Source: Rhizophagus irregularis (lineage: Eukaryota > Glomeromycota > Glomeromycetes > Glomerales > Glomeraceae). Taken from it: a stretch of DNA of 64,000 nucleotides. The stretch spans positions 3,462,501 through 3,526,500 of the forward strand of contig NC_089444.1 of the NCBI RefSeq assembly GCF_026210795.1. The letters are read 5' to 3'. The notes under the pieces were generated by a model. That model had not been told where the DNA came from. It worked only from the letters and a program-made list of their open reading frames with translations, and made no database searches. Made by a program: the position numbers and the translations under genes. Shown piece after piece: positions 46,130-58,404 of this stretch (its first letter is position 1; every line of letters begins with the position of its first letter).

Positions 46130-48340
46130 GATGCGTAGTCTTCTATATCTTTAATAGTTATAATAATATTTACATCCGAAATCAATCATCTACAATAGTC
46201 GATATGGTTAATATTTATAGTATGATATTAATCTAAAAAGAACGAAAATAATAAATTAAATAACAAGTAATAAAGGATAACAATTTAAAGTTATATACTC
46301 AACTAAGTTTACATAGTTCCATCAGAGTCCGCATGTTATTTTTTTAGTTATTATCCATGACAATTTTGAGTAAATACTAATTTCACGTTAATCGTCTGAT
46401 CTTTAATGACAGGTTCATAAGAAAAAATGTGATCGGAATTTTTGATATACAGTATCCAAAAAATCACTATTTTTTTTTATTTTATCATAAAAAAATCATT
46501 ATACCGATTTTTAAAGAAATTTGCTTTTTTTATTAAAAAAAAAACAGCAGACCAATTTTTTAAAAAAATTTAATAAAATGATTTTTATTATATTTCATTA
46601 CAATCTAAATAAGAAATCTAATTCACACTTTTTAGCGATTGCACCATAATTTTATGCCACGAGAGATATAATTATTTGGAGAAAGTTCTTGGATAATAAA
46701 TCCACGATCAATACGATGAAATATGAAATAATGTTAACGGAAAAAATATATCTAAGTATAATATACTCCTTTCATTTTTTCATTTTCTTTTTCATTTTAC
46801 TTTTTTAGTATTTAATCATTTTATTATTCAAAAGAAAAACTAAGCTATAGTTAAATTTATTTAGATTATAGTTTAGTAAAATTTAGTTTAATATATTTTT
46901 ATATTGTATCTTATCCCTTTGATAATAAATTATAAAGATAAATTAAGAGAAAATTTTTATTGATTTATTTCATAACTTTTTTTACTGTCAATTTTTATTT
47001 TGAACTAATATCATCGTATATATTTATGCATCCAATTAGTTATCTACATATAAATATTTTTGGGTTTTATGGCTGAAGTTGACTAATTATCATGTGGCCT
47101 AAGTAAATATAATATGTAATGTACAAAATTCACAAGTAATATGTCACAAGACTCTAACGCTCACTTATAATTCTTTAATTTTTTTTTCTATTTAATTTTT
47201 CCTTAATAAAATGATCATGAACAACAATAATGTATTACACTATTACTCATGTATAATTAGACTAATTTAGGTATACAAGAACATTTGGCATTTTTGCTTC
47301 AGTATATTGTAGAGAAAAACTCTGGCATGGGTTCAATTTATAGTACACGTGTTCCAAATAGTTATGTGTCAGATTATGATATATTAGTATTAAAGTTGAA
47401 CATTACCAAAAGTTTCTCATTTTACAATTTACTGTAAGAGTAAGAATTGAATTTCTTTTAATTCACAAAATATAAAATGTGAGACATATTTGATGCTAGA
47501 GTCATAGGAGAAGAAAAATTAGATTAGATTAATAGAAATTAAAAATAGGGTAAGAGTTTTATCAAGGTTCTCGCAATTACACTATGAATACTTATTTTAT
47601 AGTACACGTTAGTAATTTCATCCCCAGAAAATCCAAACTTTTTTTAATCATATTAATGGTTATCATTAATATTATATACTACACAAGCAACTAACTAGTA
47701 CGGGTCAAAGTTGGTCAAAGTTTTCCTTTGAATATATTGCTGTAATTTGTATTTCTATAAACATCATAATTAATCAAATAATTATGTCTTTAATCTTACT
47801 ACTTTAAATTGCTATTTTATAAAAATGCATTGTAATATTATATTATTAAAGTGATTTATACATGCATTGGTGACTTGATCTGGAATAATAATTCAATAAA
47901 AGATAATTTACTTTACATATCATGAAAATTTACATGATTTTTGGTAAGCTACGCGCTCAGGTGATATTTAACAATAAATTTTGGAACGTGTTTCACCAAT
48001 AGAATGGTTTATTTTGCATACGATCAAATGAACATATTATGCATCCACTGAAAATTACTGTATTTACTATGTCAAAAAAACAATTTGTTGAGTTTATTTT
48101 TATATGAATAATTGAGGTACAAAATTGTAAAAATAAATTCAAGAAAAAAAAAATATGTGATCAAAAATTTGTGCTTCATTGTAATAATTTACTTCGGCAA
48201 TAATATTCATAATTTACCAGAAGCTTATTGAACAAGACCTGAAAAAAACGGTTGAAATTATAGTTCTAGAATTCGGTTCAATAACTTTATAGAATTGGCA
48301 GCTCCAATTCGTTGATTATAGTAGATGAGCAATTGTAAGT
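46130..48340. other. Split copy of the kinase-array 3' flank
   Basis: tagtcttctatatctttaat at about 46138 matches locus-1 flank 22358. tgaaattatagttctag and tagaattggcagctccaatt at 48255-48310 match 22464-22530. In locus 1 these are about 100 bp apart and here about 2 kb apart, so unrelated AT-rich DNA has been inserted between them, or two flanks lie side by side. No gene is supported. Confidence 0.4.
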
Positions 48341-48765
48341 CATAATTACCTGTTATGGATTACTTTGGAATATTATAAACTAATCAAATAATTCTTGAAA
48401 CTATTATCTATTATTAAATAAATTAAAAACGTTATCAAAATAGTATTCATGATTCCATAAAAAATCGTATTGGTAACTCTTATACAATGAATATATTTAT
48501 AAATTTTAGAATACCGGTAAACGTAAATCACACACATTATAATATTAGTTTTCTCAAATAATCATTAAAAAGTCATCAAAGTCAACACAAATTTTTAAAG
48601 TCTTGAAATACTTGAAATAATTTTTTTTTAATTTCCTTTTCTTTTTTAAAAAAAACGTATAACGTTTTTATTAAAATAAAACATGCATAATTACCAAATT
48701 ACGGTATATTAGACCATATAAATAAAATAATTCGTTTCTCAAGAATATAAATAGTAAAAAGTAAT

Positions 48766-48934
48766 CCGGCCGTCCGGGAAAATAATTTATTTTAAAAAAA
48801 AATTAGATTTCTGAAATATGATTGGGTTAAAAATTTTTTCCTATCTGGTGACCCGCATGAAAATTTAAGATCGATTAGTATGTAATTAAATAATGAAAAA
48901 AATATTTATTTTTAAAATTTTTTGGACCGGCCGG
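48766..48934. mobile_element. MITE-like element with CCGGCCG ends
   Basis: The left end ccggccgtccgggaaaata and the right end, read reversed, ccggccggtccaaaaaattt share the ccggccg-tcc start and a following A/T-rich arm. The GC-rich ends stand out. Further ccggccg words at 48982 suggest a second copy or an extended end. Confidence 0.45.
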
Positions 48935-49630
48935 TATCATGTGACTATAAAATAAAAAGTGTTTTTCGTGACGTTCATGTGACCCGGCCGCTGATGAGAA
49001 ATTAACAATTTTATTTATATGGCCTTACAAAAAAATGTGTTTAATTTTTAACTCTTCCATACGTGGAAAAATTATGTTGTAATTTATAATTGCTCATGCT
49101 TTATATTTTTTATATTGTAATTTTTTTGAATTAAATATGGTCTAATATAAAAATTTTTTTTTTTTTTTATTAATAAGACATTATTAAAACAATACTTATT
49201 CATCTATATTACAATCAAACTGAAAAAGGTTATGTATTTTTTTTACAAACATAAAATTCGTTTCTTTTGTCAGACAATAAATTTAAATTCCAAGCGACTG
49301 TTTAATATTCATTGGATACTATTTGGTTTCTTTGGCTAATTATACGACTAATGCTGCGGTTGTGTAGGTTGAATATTTGTTACAATAATATTATGATCCA
49401 AAATATTTTCTGATTTTAGATCAAAATTTACAATGAGCAATAACGTAAATAGATTTACGTGTCACATTTCTATTAAATTCTCGTTGTCACGTGAACTTTT
49501 AGTATTTATTATCTCCTGGCCATTATAATTTTAGCCATGTGACATTTGCGAAGAGCAACTAAATTTGTTGTACAAATATTTTACGTCACGTTCACATTGT
49601 TATACGTGTAACCTTGCACATAAAATTGCG
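48935..49630. other. Upstream region of array locus 3
   Basis: It shares ataaaattcgtttcttttgt and agacaataaattta with the locus 2 upstream region (28515-28550), consistent with duplication of the gene together with its 5' flank. No gene is supported. Confidence 0.45.
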
Positions 49631-49639
49631 TATAAATAA
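49631..49639 (+). promoter_or_regulatory. TATA box of array locus 3
   Basis: TATAAATAA lies 46 bp before the conserved ATG at 49677, as in loci 1 and 2. The 16-bp palindrome present upstream of the other two loci is not recognisable here. Confidence 0.55.
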
Positions 49640-51187
49640 ACTTTTTATTATAAATTTTTTCCTTGCTTTTGAAATAATGTCTTCTCAAAATAAAGAAATT
49701 GAATATTCAAGAAATTCAAAATATTTAAAAGATATATTTACAAATTGGATTAGTGGGAATGAAAGAATTGATGCTTTCATTCAAAAAATGCAATTAAAAA
49801 TCGATGACTCTGATAATACAGTATTAGAATGGATACCACATAATCAGTTTGGTCAAATTAAAGAAATAGACAAAAATGACCTTATAACAGTGTATTCAGC
49901 AATATGGGAAGTTGGCCCATTATGTAAGGAAAATATACAAAATGAAAGTTATTATACAAGAGATTCAAATAAAGAAGTTGCTTTAATATGTTTACATAAT
50001 TTACAAACCCCCATAGAATTTGTGATAAATGAGGTATAAAACTTTTACAAAATATTTTTATTATTTCTTTTTACTATAGTATATTTATCTCTTTTATTCA
50101 TATTTAGGTTAAAAAATATTCAACAGGAATATTTGGCAAAGATATTATTAAAATATATGGAATATCTCAAAATCCAATCACAAATAATTATATTTTAGCT
50201 CAAAAACATATTACCTGGATAAATGGAAATGAAAAAATTGATGATTTCATTCAAGAAAGGCAATTAAATATTGGTTTCTATAATGATGTAGTATTTGAAT
50301 GGATACCATATAATCAGTTTAATGAAATTAAAGAAACAGGCAAAAATGGTTCTATAACTGTATATTCAGCAATATGGAAAAATGGCCCATTATATTATAG
50401 TAGGTATACAGAAGATATAAGAGATTCAAATAAAGAAGTTGCTTTAAAATGTTTGTATAACTTGCAAAATCCTGTTGATTTTCTAATAAATGAGGTATAA
50501 ATTTCTATAAATGTTGTTACATTTATTATTATATTTTGTTAATTTTCTGTTTATGGTTTTAGGCAAAAAACTATTCAACAATAATTGGCAGATCTTTAGC
50601 ATTATATGGAATATCACAAAATCCAGATACAAGTAATTATATTTTAGTTTTTACCTGGACTAGTGGAAATGAAAAAATTGATGATTTCATTCAAAAAAGA
50701 CAATTAAATATTAATTCCTATAATGATGTAGTATTTGAATGGATACCATACAATCAGTTTAATGAAATTAAAGAAACAGGTAAAAATAGTTCTATAACTG
50801 TATATTCAGCAATATGGAAGAATGGTTCATTACACAAAGAGGATAGGCGGAGTAATTATTATACAAGAGATTCATATAAAGAAGTTGCTTTAAAATGCTT
50901 ACATAATTTACAAAACTCAATTGACTCTCTAATAAATGAGGTAAAAGAATTTTATAAATATTATTACATTATTTAATAATATTATTAATTTCTTGTTTAT
51001 GGTTTAGGTTAAAAAATATTCAATAGAATATGATGCATTTCTTTTATTGTATGGAATATCTCAAAATCCAGATACAAATGAATATATTTTAGTCCAAAAT
51101 AATTTAATAAACTTAGTAAATTGGATGAGTGGAAATGAAAAAATTGATAATGTCATTCAAGAAATGTATTTAAAAATTAAAAACTAT

Positions 51188-51341
51188 TTGAATGTCTTCT
51201 ATAATAATTACTCCACCTATACTCATTTTGTAATGGATCTTTCTTCCATTTTGCTGAATATACAGATATAGAACTATTTTTGCCTATTTCTTTAATTTCA
51301 TTGAACTGATTGTATGGAATCCATTCAAATACTTTATTATC
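51188..51341 (-). other. 154-bp inversion inside cassette exon 4 of locus 3
   Basis: The reverse strand encodes VFEWIPYNQFNEIKEIGKNS and YSAKWKKDPL, the centre of a cassette. The sequence on both sides (INLVNWMSGNEKIDNVIQEM before, KEVALK-type aagaagttgctttaaaatgc after) continues on the plus strand. Breakpoints fall at ctat / ataaag, where tat and ata provide inverted microhomology. It brings in-frame stops into the exon. Confidence 0.92.
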
Positions 51342-51452
51342 ATAAAGAAGTTGCTTTAAAATGCTTACATAATTTATAAAACTCAATTGACTCTCTAATA
51401 AATGAGGTAAAGAATTTTATAAATATTATTACATTATTTGTTAATGTTTTAG

Positions 51453-52342
51453 GTTAAAAAATATTCAATAAAATATAATGCGTTTCCTTTATTGTATGGA
51501 ATATCTCAAAATCCAGATACAAATGAATATATTTTAGTCCAAAATAATTTAATAAACTTAGTAAATTGGATGAGTGGAAATGAAAAAATTGATAATGTCA
51601 TTCAAGAAATGCATTTAGAAATTAAAAACTATGGTGACATAATATTAGAATGGATACCATACAATCAGTTCAATGAAATTAAAGAAATAGGCAAAAATAG
51701 TTCTATAACTGTATATTCAGCAAAATGGAAGAAAGGTCCATTACAAAATGAGTATATGTGGATTAATTATTATAGAAGTCATTCAAATAAAGAAGTTGCT
51801 TTAAAATGCTTACATAATTTACAAAACTCAATTGACTCTCTAATAAATAAGGTAAAGAATTTTATAAATATTATTACATTATTTGTTAATGTTTTAGGTT
51901 AAAAAATATTCAATAAAATATAATGCGTTTCCTTTATTGTATGGAATATCTCAAAATCCAGATACAAATGAATATATTTTAGTCCAAAATAATTTAATAA
52001 ACTTAGTAAATTGGATGAGTGGAAATGAAAAAATTGATAATGTCATTCAAGAAATGCATTTAGAAATTAAAAACTATGGTGACATAATATTAGAATGGAT
52101 ACCATACAATCAGTTCAATGAAATTAAAGAAATAGGCAAAAATAGTTCTATAACTGTATATTCAGCAAAATGGAAGAAAGGTCCATTACAAAATGAGTAT
52201 ATGTGGATTAATTATTATAGAAGTCATTCAAATAAAGAAGTTGCTTTAAAATGCTTACATAATTTACAAAACTCAATTGACTCTCTAATAAATAAGGTAA
52301 AGAATTTTATAAATATTATTACATTATTTAATAATAATATTA
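51453..52342. repeat. Recent 445-bp tandem duplication of one cassette
   Basis: Exon plus intron at 51453-51897 is followed immediately by 51898-52342. By eye the exons are identical. The copies differ only near the end of the second intron, which resumes the older intron sequence. The 46-bp introns (ttgttaatgttttag) at 51407-51452 and 51852-51897 are also the same. Confidence 0.9.
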
Positions 52343-55300
52343 ATTTCTTGTTTATGGTTTAGGTTAAAAAATATTCAATAGAATATGATGCATTTCTTTT
52401 ATTGTATGGAATATCTCAAAATCCAGATACAAATGAATATATTTTAGTCCAAAATAATTTAATAAACTTAGTAAATTGGATGAGTGGAAACGAAAAAATT
52501 GATAATGTCATTCAAGAAATGTATTTAGAAATTAAAAACTATGATAACTTAATATTTGAATGGATACCATACAATCAGTTCAATGAAATTAAAGAAATAG
52601 GCAAAAATGGTTCTATAACTGTATATTCAGCAATATGGAAAAATGGTCCATTAGTATATAAAGATAATGGACAGAGTAGGGGCTATTCAAGAGATTCAAA
52701 TAAAGAAGTTGCTTTAAAATGTTTGCATAACTTACAAAATCCTGTTAATTCTCTAATAAATGAGGTAAAAGAATTTTATAAATATTATTACATTATTTAA
52801 TAATAATATTAATTTCTTGTTTATGGTTTAGATTAAAAAATATTTACCATTAAAATATAATGCGTTTCCTTTATATGGAATATCTCAAAATCCAGATACA
52901 AATAATTATATTTTAGTTCAAAATAATTCAATAAACTTAGTAAATTGGATGAGTGGAAATGAAAAAATTGATGATTTCATTCAAGAAAGACAATTAAAAA
53001 TAAATAACTATGATGATGATGATATAAATAATATAGTTTTTGAATGGATACCATACAATCAGTTTAATGAAATTAAAGAAACAGACAAAAATGGTTCTAT
53101 AACTGTATATTCAGCAATATGGAAAAATGGCCCATTACAATATAATGAAAATGAATATATAAGAGTTTCAAATAAAGAAGTTGCTTTAAAATGTTTGCAT
53201 AATTTACAATACCCTGTTGATTCTCTAATAAATGAGGTATATAATTTAAATTATTATATATTATTGTTGGTAAATATATTTACTTCATTATTATATTTTA
53301 GGTCAAAAAATATTCAACAAGTATGCTTAATCTAAAGGTTACCAAAATATATGGGATTTCCCAAAATCCAGATACAAATGATTACATGTTGGTTCAGAAT
53401 AATTTTATTTGGATTAGTGAAAATGAAAAAATTGATGATTTTATTCAAAAAATGCAAATTATGCAATTAGAAACTAAAGTCAATTGTGGTGATATATTAT
53501 TAGAATGGATACCATACAATCAGTTTAATGAAATTAAAGAAACAGGCATAAATGGTTCTATAACAGTATATTCGGCAATATGGAAGAATGGTCCATTAGT
53601 ATATAAAGATAATGGACAGAGTAGGGGCTATTCAAGAGATTCAAATAAAGAAGTTGCTTTAAAATGTTTGCATAACTTACAAAATCCTGTTAATTCTCTA
53701 ATAAATGAGGTATAAATTTCTATAAATATTATTACATTTATTATTTTTTTTTAATATAATGTTAATTTTCTGCTTATGGTTCTAGGCTAAAAAATATTCA
53801 TCAAAATATGACAAATTTCTTGTATTATATGGAATATCACAAAATCCAGATACAAGTGATTATATTTTAGTTCAAAATTACCTTATCCTGAGTGGAAATG
53901 AAAAAATTGATGATTTCATTCAAGAAAAACAATTAATTATTAATTCCTATAATGATGTAGTATTTGAATGGATACCATACAATCAGTTTAATGAAATTAA
54001 AGAAACAGGCAAAAATGGTTTTATAACTGTATATTCAGCAATATGGAGAAATGGACCATTACATTATAGAAAATATACAAGAGATTCAAATAAAGAAGTT
54101 GCTTTAAAATGTTTGTATAACTTACAAAATCCTGTTGATTCTCTAATAAATGAGGTATAAATTTCTATAAATATTATTACATTTATTATTATACTTTTTT
54201 AATATAATGTTAATTTTCTGTTTATGGTTTTAGGCTAAAAAATATTTATCAAAATATGAAAATTTCTTGTATTATATGGAATATCACAAAATCCAGATAC
54301 AAGTGATTATATTTTAGTTCAAAATTACCTTATCCTGAGTGGAAATGAAAAAATTGATGATTTTATTCAAGAAATGCAATTAGAAATTGAAAACTATGAT
54401 GATATAATATTAGAATGGATACCATACAATCAGTTTAATGAAATAAAAGAAACAGGCAAAAATGGTTCTATAACTGTATATTCAGCAACATGGAAGAATG
54501 GTCCATTAGTATATAAAGATAATAAATACACATGAGATCCAAATAAAGAAGTTTCTTTAAAATATTTACATAATTTACAAAACCCCATTGACTCTCTAAT
54601 AAATGAGGTAGAAACATTTTTTAAATATTATTACATTTTTAATAATAATATTTATTTCTTTGTTTATGGTTTAGGTTAACAAATATTTGAGGATATTTCT
54701 TGAATTATATGGAATATCTCAAGATCCAAATACAAACGATTATATTTTAATTTTTAACTGGTTAAGTGGGAATGAAAAAATTGATGATTTTATACAAGAA
54801 GTGCAATTGAAAACTAATAATATTATTATGCTTGAATGGGTACCATACAATCAGTTTTATAAGATTAAAGAAATAAGCAACAATGGTTTTGCAACAATAT
54901 ATTCAGCAATATGGAGAAAGGGTCCAATTGTTAATTTCTATAAGTATAGTTATAGAAGAAATTCAAATGAAAATGTCTTTTTAAAACAATTACACAACTC
55001 ACACAATCTTACTCGATTTGTAATAAATGAGGTATAAAATTTTACAAATGTTTTTAACTTTTAACATACTAATTTCTTTATTCATGTTTTAGGTTAAAAA
55101 ATATTTAACAAGTAATAGTAGTTTTCTTGTAATATATGGAATTTCCCAAAATCCTGATACCAAAGATTATATATTAGTTCAAAATAAACCTATAAATTTA
55201 ACTGGGAATGAAAAAATTGACAATACAATTCAAGAAATACAATTAAAGATATTAAAATATGATGATCTAATATTTGAATGGGTGCCATACAGTCAGTTTG

Positions 55301-55713
55301 ATGAAATTAAACAAATAGGAAAAGGTGGCTTTGCTACAATATATTCAGCAATATGGAAGGATGGTCCATTATATCGGGGGAAAAATATGAAAGAGATTCA
55401 TATAAAGAAGTTGCATTAAAATGTTTGGACAATTCACAAAATCACGTTAATGAATTACTAAAAGAGGTATGAAATTTCTCTATACTATCTTTATAAAAGT
55501 GATTTTGATTTAATATTTTAAACCAACACATAGTAGTATTTTAAAAGTATATGGAATATCTCAAGAGCTGGATACAAAAAATTATATTATTGTTCTTCAT
55601 TATGCAGCAGGTGGAAGTTTTGATAATTGGATAAATATAAATGAAAATTATAAAAATTTTAATTGGAAAAAGAAAATACAAACATTATTGTATATTGCTA
55701 GTGGCCTTAGAGA

Positions 55714-56389
55714 CCCTATAAAAATAAATGTCTGGAAAATGTCTATGAAAATGTCCGGAAATTGTCCAGAATAAATCTGGCATGTCCAGAAATTGTCCGG
55801 AAAATGTCTATTTTTTGCTACAAATTTGATACCTAAAATTTTGACATATCCGGACTTTGTCCAGAATATATCCAGAATTTGTCCAGTATAAAATTTTAGA
55901 CAAATTCCAGACAGATAAACCTAGACAAATTCCGGACATAGTAAAAATTCAGATAATTTGAGCTGGACAAATTCCGGACATGAAAAAATTCTGGACAAAT
56001 TCTGGACGCTACTTCCAAAAAAGGATAAATTAATTTTGTAAAAAAATGCAAAAAGCACAAGACTGACATTCATAACCTTCTTTGTCATACTAATTAAATT
56101 TGCTGAGCAGGCAAAAATACTATATATCTATGATATAAAACTTTAAGTTAAAAGCAATTATAATGATGGTCACCTGTTGATCATCTTTTTGTGCCAAATT
56201 TTATGAAAAAATATTTCAGGTCAATTTCCGGACAAATTCTGGACAAAATGAGTGTTCGGAAACGAGTGTGTTTTCAGAACAATTTCCAGACATGGTACCT
56301 GGCATTTTCTAGACATTTTCTGGACAATTATTTAGACAAATTTTCCGGACAATTTCTGGACAATTTCCGGACACTTATTTTTTATAGGG
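55714..56389. mobile_element. 676-bp inverted-repeat transposon in the kinase exon
   Basis: It starts ccctataaaaataaatgtc and ends, read reversed, ccctataaaaaataagtgtc. It is flanked by the 3-bp duplication aga at 55711-55713 and 56390-56392. The empty site is seen in locus 1 (gccttagagaactccatgat), which proves both ends. The interior is packed with tgtccgga / tccggaca words, pointing one way in the left half and the other way in the right half, so the whole element could fold back. No transposase is encoded; a frame at 56191-56433 is chance. Confidence 0.93.
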
Positions 56390-57036
56390 AGAACTCCATG
56401 ATGAGCAAATATTACATCGTGATCTTCATATAAAAAATATATTATTCAACAATCCTTCCATAAAGTCTAACATTAAAACATATATTTCAGATATGGGATT
56501 ATATGGAGAGATTGGTAATTTAGATAAAACAAAAATTTATGGAATTATTCCTTATGTGGCACCTGAAATATTAAGAGGAAACTTTACACTAAAGTTGCAG
56601 ACATCTATAGCTTCGGTATGATTATGTATTTTGTAGCAACTGGAAGACAACCTTTTGACAATCGAGCACATGATTGTTGTCTAACATTAGACATTTATAA
56701 TGGAATTAGACCAGAAATAAATGAGCAAGCAGCACCAAGATGTTATATTGACCTAATGAAAAAATGTTGGGATTCAAATCCAGACAACAGACCTGATACA
56801 ACAGAGTTGTCTAAATCACTTTCATCAATTTCTATGAATAATCAATATAAGACAGAAATTGAAGAAGCAGAAAAGTATAGAATTTTACATCTTTCTTCAT
56901 CAAAAGTAGATAGACAAGTAAATACCCATCCTCAAGCTATTTATACATCTCGATTACTTAATCCTTTACAGAAAATCTTCCAAAGTATACTGATGATAAT
57001 CCTGATAATTCTGAATGTTTAGATTGTGCAATCTAG

Positions 57037-57416
57037 ATGAATAATTTTACAGATTTAGCTTACATAAAATTATATAATATAAACATTTGTAATTAATATA
57101 GTATTTGTTCAACACTGATTATATAGAATATTGTAAATGATCATAATTTATCATAAAATTTCACTTATTTACATAATAAAATCGGTTTGTAATTGAACAA
57201 ATTAGCTTAAAATCTTATTAAACAAATTTGTGACAAAGCAATCGATTAAACTATGTTAAATGAAATAATCATTTATTTTAAAAAGTAAATTTCTTATAAG
57301 CATAAGTTATAATAACTACTAAATTGTTAATAAGAAGAATTTGTTTATTTTATATCCTTAATAATAACAATAAAAACATAACAATTCATCAATCTTAAGC
57401 TTTTATAACATAAACG
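57037..57416. other. 3' flank of array locus 3
   Basis: It is homologous to the locus 1 flank from 22074 (gtatttgttcaacactgatt, tagaatattgtaaatgatca, aaatcggtttgtaattgaac). No gene is supported. Confidence 0.5.
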
Positions 57417-57700
57417 TAGGGATGGCAACGGTCGGTCATGGACAGTCATCGGTTGATATGTCTGACCATCTGACCGACCGTTTGACTGACCAAACAAAAA
57501 AATGATCTTATGCTTTTTTTACAAAATAAATCAAATAATAAATCAAATAATAATTTTATAATCATTTTGCTTAAAATGATTAGTCAAATGATCAGCGAAA
57601 TAGCCAGTCTGGTGGTCAGTCAAAGCAGTTGGTCACACAAGTTTGGCCAGATGCCTTTAACCAACCAATATTGGTAACAGTCATGACCAGCGCAGTTAAT
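57417..57700 (+). mobile_element. hAT-like non-autonomous element
   Basis: It begins tagggatggcaacggtcggt, a terminus typical of hAT elements in many genomes. It is rich in gaccgacc / ggtcagtca words and includes ttggccagatgcc and cagtcatgacc, shared with the remnant at 5665-5797. The right end is not identified precisely. Confidence 0.5.
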
Positions 57701-58229
57701 ATAATAACTCATCCTAATTGGAAACAATAGTAAATTAAGATGTGACTTTAAAAATATTACAGGTTGGCTAAATAACAAAATTATCACAATAATAATGTAT
57801 ACATGCAAATGAGAGCCAAATAATAAAAAAGTTATCATTAATATTCAACCTTAATAAAATTATATAAACACATGATATATCATTATTAATTTATCGAGTA
57901 ATAAATATAAACTAATTAAATCATTGCCTTAGGTAGTACAAGTTTATATTATTAATCATATCAACCCCTGTAGCCTATTGAAATAATTTAAAAACAAAAT
58001 TCGTAAAACTTTATGTTGAATTATGGATAAATAAAGGTAAGTTATTTGTTAAGGCTGATTTACTTTTTATTATATATTTTTTTTTTTATAAACTGTAACG
58101 ATATTAATTTAATTTATCCCTCATAATTCAATATATTATTCTAGACTTATTATGCTAAATAATATCATGTTTTTAAACAAAGTTACGTATGACCTTTCTG
58201 GTGATGATCAGCTTCAAGTCAGCTGATCA
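57701..58229. other. AT-rich spacer
   Basis: No gene is supported; the minus-strand frame at 57620-57838 overlaps the element and has no family features. Confidence 0.3.
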
Positions 58230-58404
58230 AAAGTGCTTAAATATGTAATTGTTATCGGTCATGTTGTAGATGATAACTGATTTACCACTAGGATTGCTAT
58301 GTATATCATATGGCCGAAGGCCACATGATAGAGTAGCATCCTAGTGTAAATCAGTTATCATAAACATGACTGATAATAAAGTTATTGGATATGTATGACG
58401 TAAA
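58230..58404. mobile_element. Long foldback hairpin with GGCC-GAA-GGCC centre
   Basis: The arms meet at ggccgaaggcc (58312-58322). Reading outwards, the left gataactgatttaccactag and the reversed right gataactgatttacactagg match closely, then cggtcatgttgtagat and cagtcatgtttatgat pair. The arms are about 80 bp with a few mismatches. It is a foldback or MITE-type element. Confidence 0.72.

Larger units (their letters stand above)
49677..57036 (+). pseudogene. Kinase array locus 3: thirteen N-lobe units and a disrupted kinase C-lobe
   Basis: Cassette exons: 49677-50033, 50108-50494, 50563-50940, 51008-51406, 51453-51851, 51898-52296, 52363-52764, 52832-53236, 53302-53709, 53786-54154, 54234-54607, 54675-55031 and 55093-55466, then C-lobe remains 55518-57036. 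The architecture is as in loci 1 and 2, and it starts MSSQNKEIEYS. Exon 4 is disrupted by an inversion. Exon 11 is 374 nt (one base lost) and has a TGA where AGA is expected. Exon 13 keeps GKGGFATIYSA but is also 374 nt and frameshifted. The following intron has lost its acceptor. The C-lobe exon is interrupted by a 676-bp insertion before the HRD loop, has lost one base after APEILRG (about 56580) and another in the tail (about 56966). Exons 12-13 resemble the last units of locus 1 most closely. A kinase cannot be made; a transcript of the intact cassettes is possible. Confidence 0.85.

Noticed and set aside
51177..51386. Minus-strand kinase-like gene
   Set aside because: It is the inverted centre of cassette exon 4 in locus 3, with flanks on the plus strand.
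56191..56433. 80-codon frame in the kinase C-lobe
   Set aside because: Lies wholly inside the 676-bp inserted element and is made of its repeat words.
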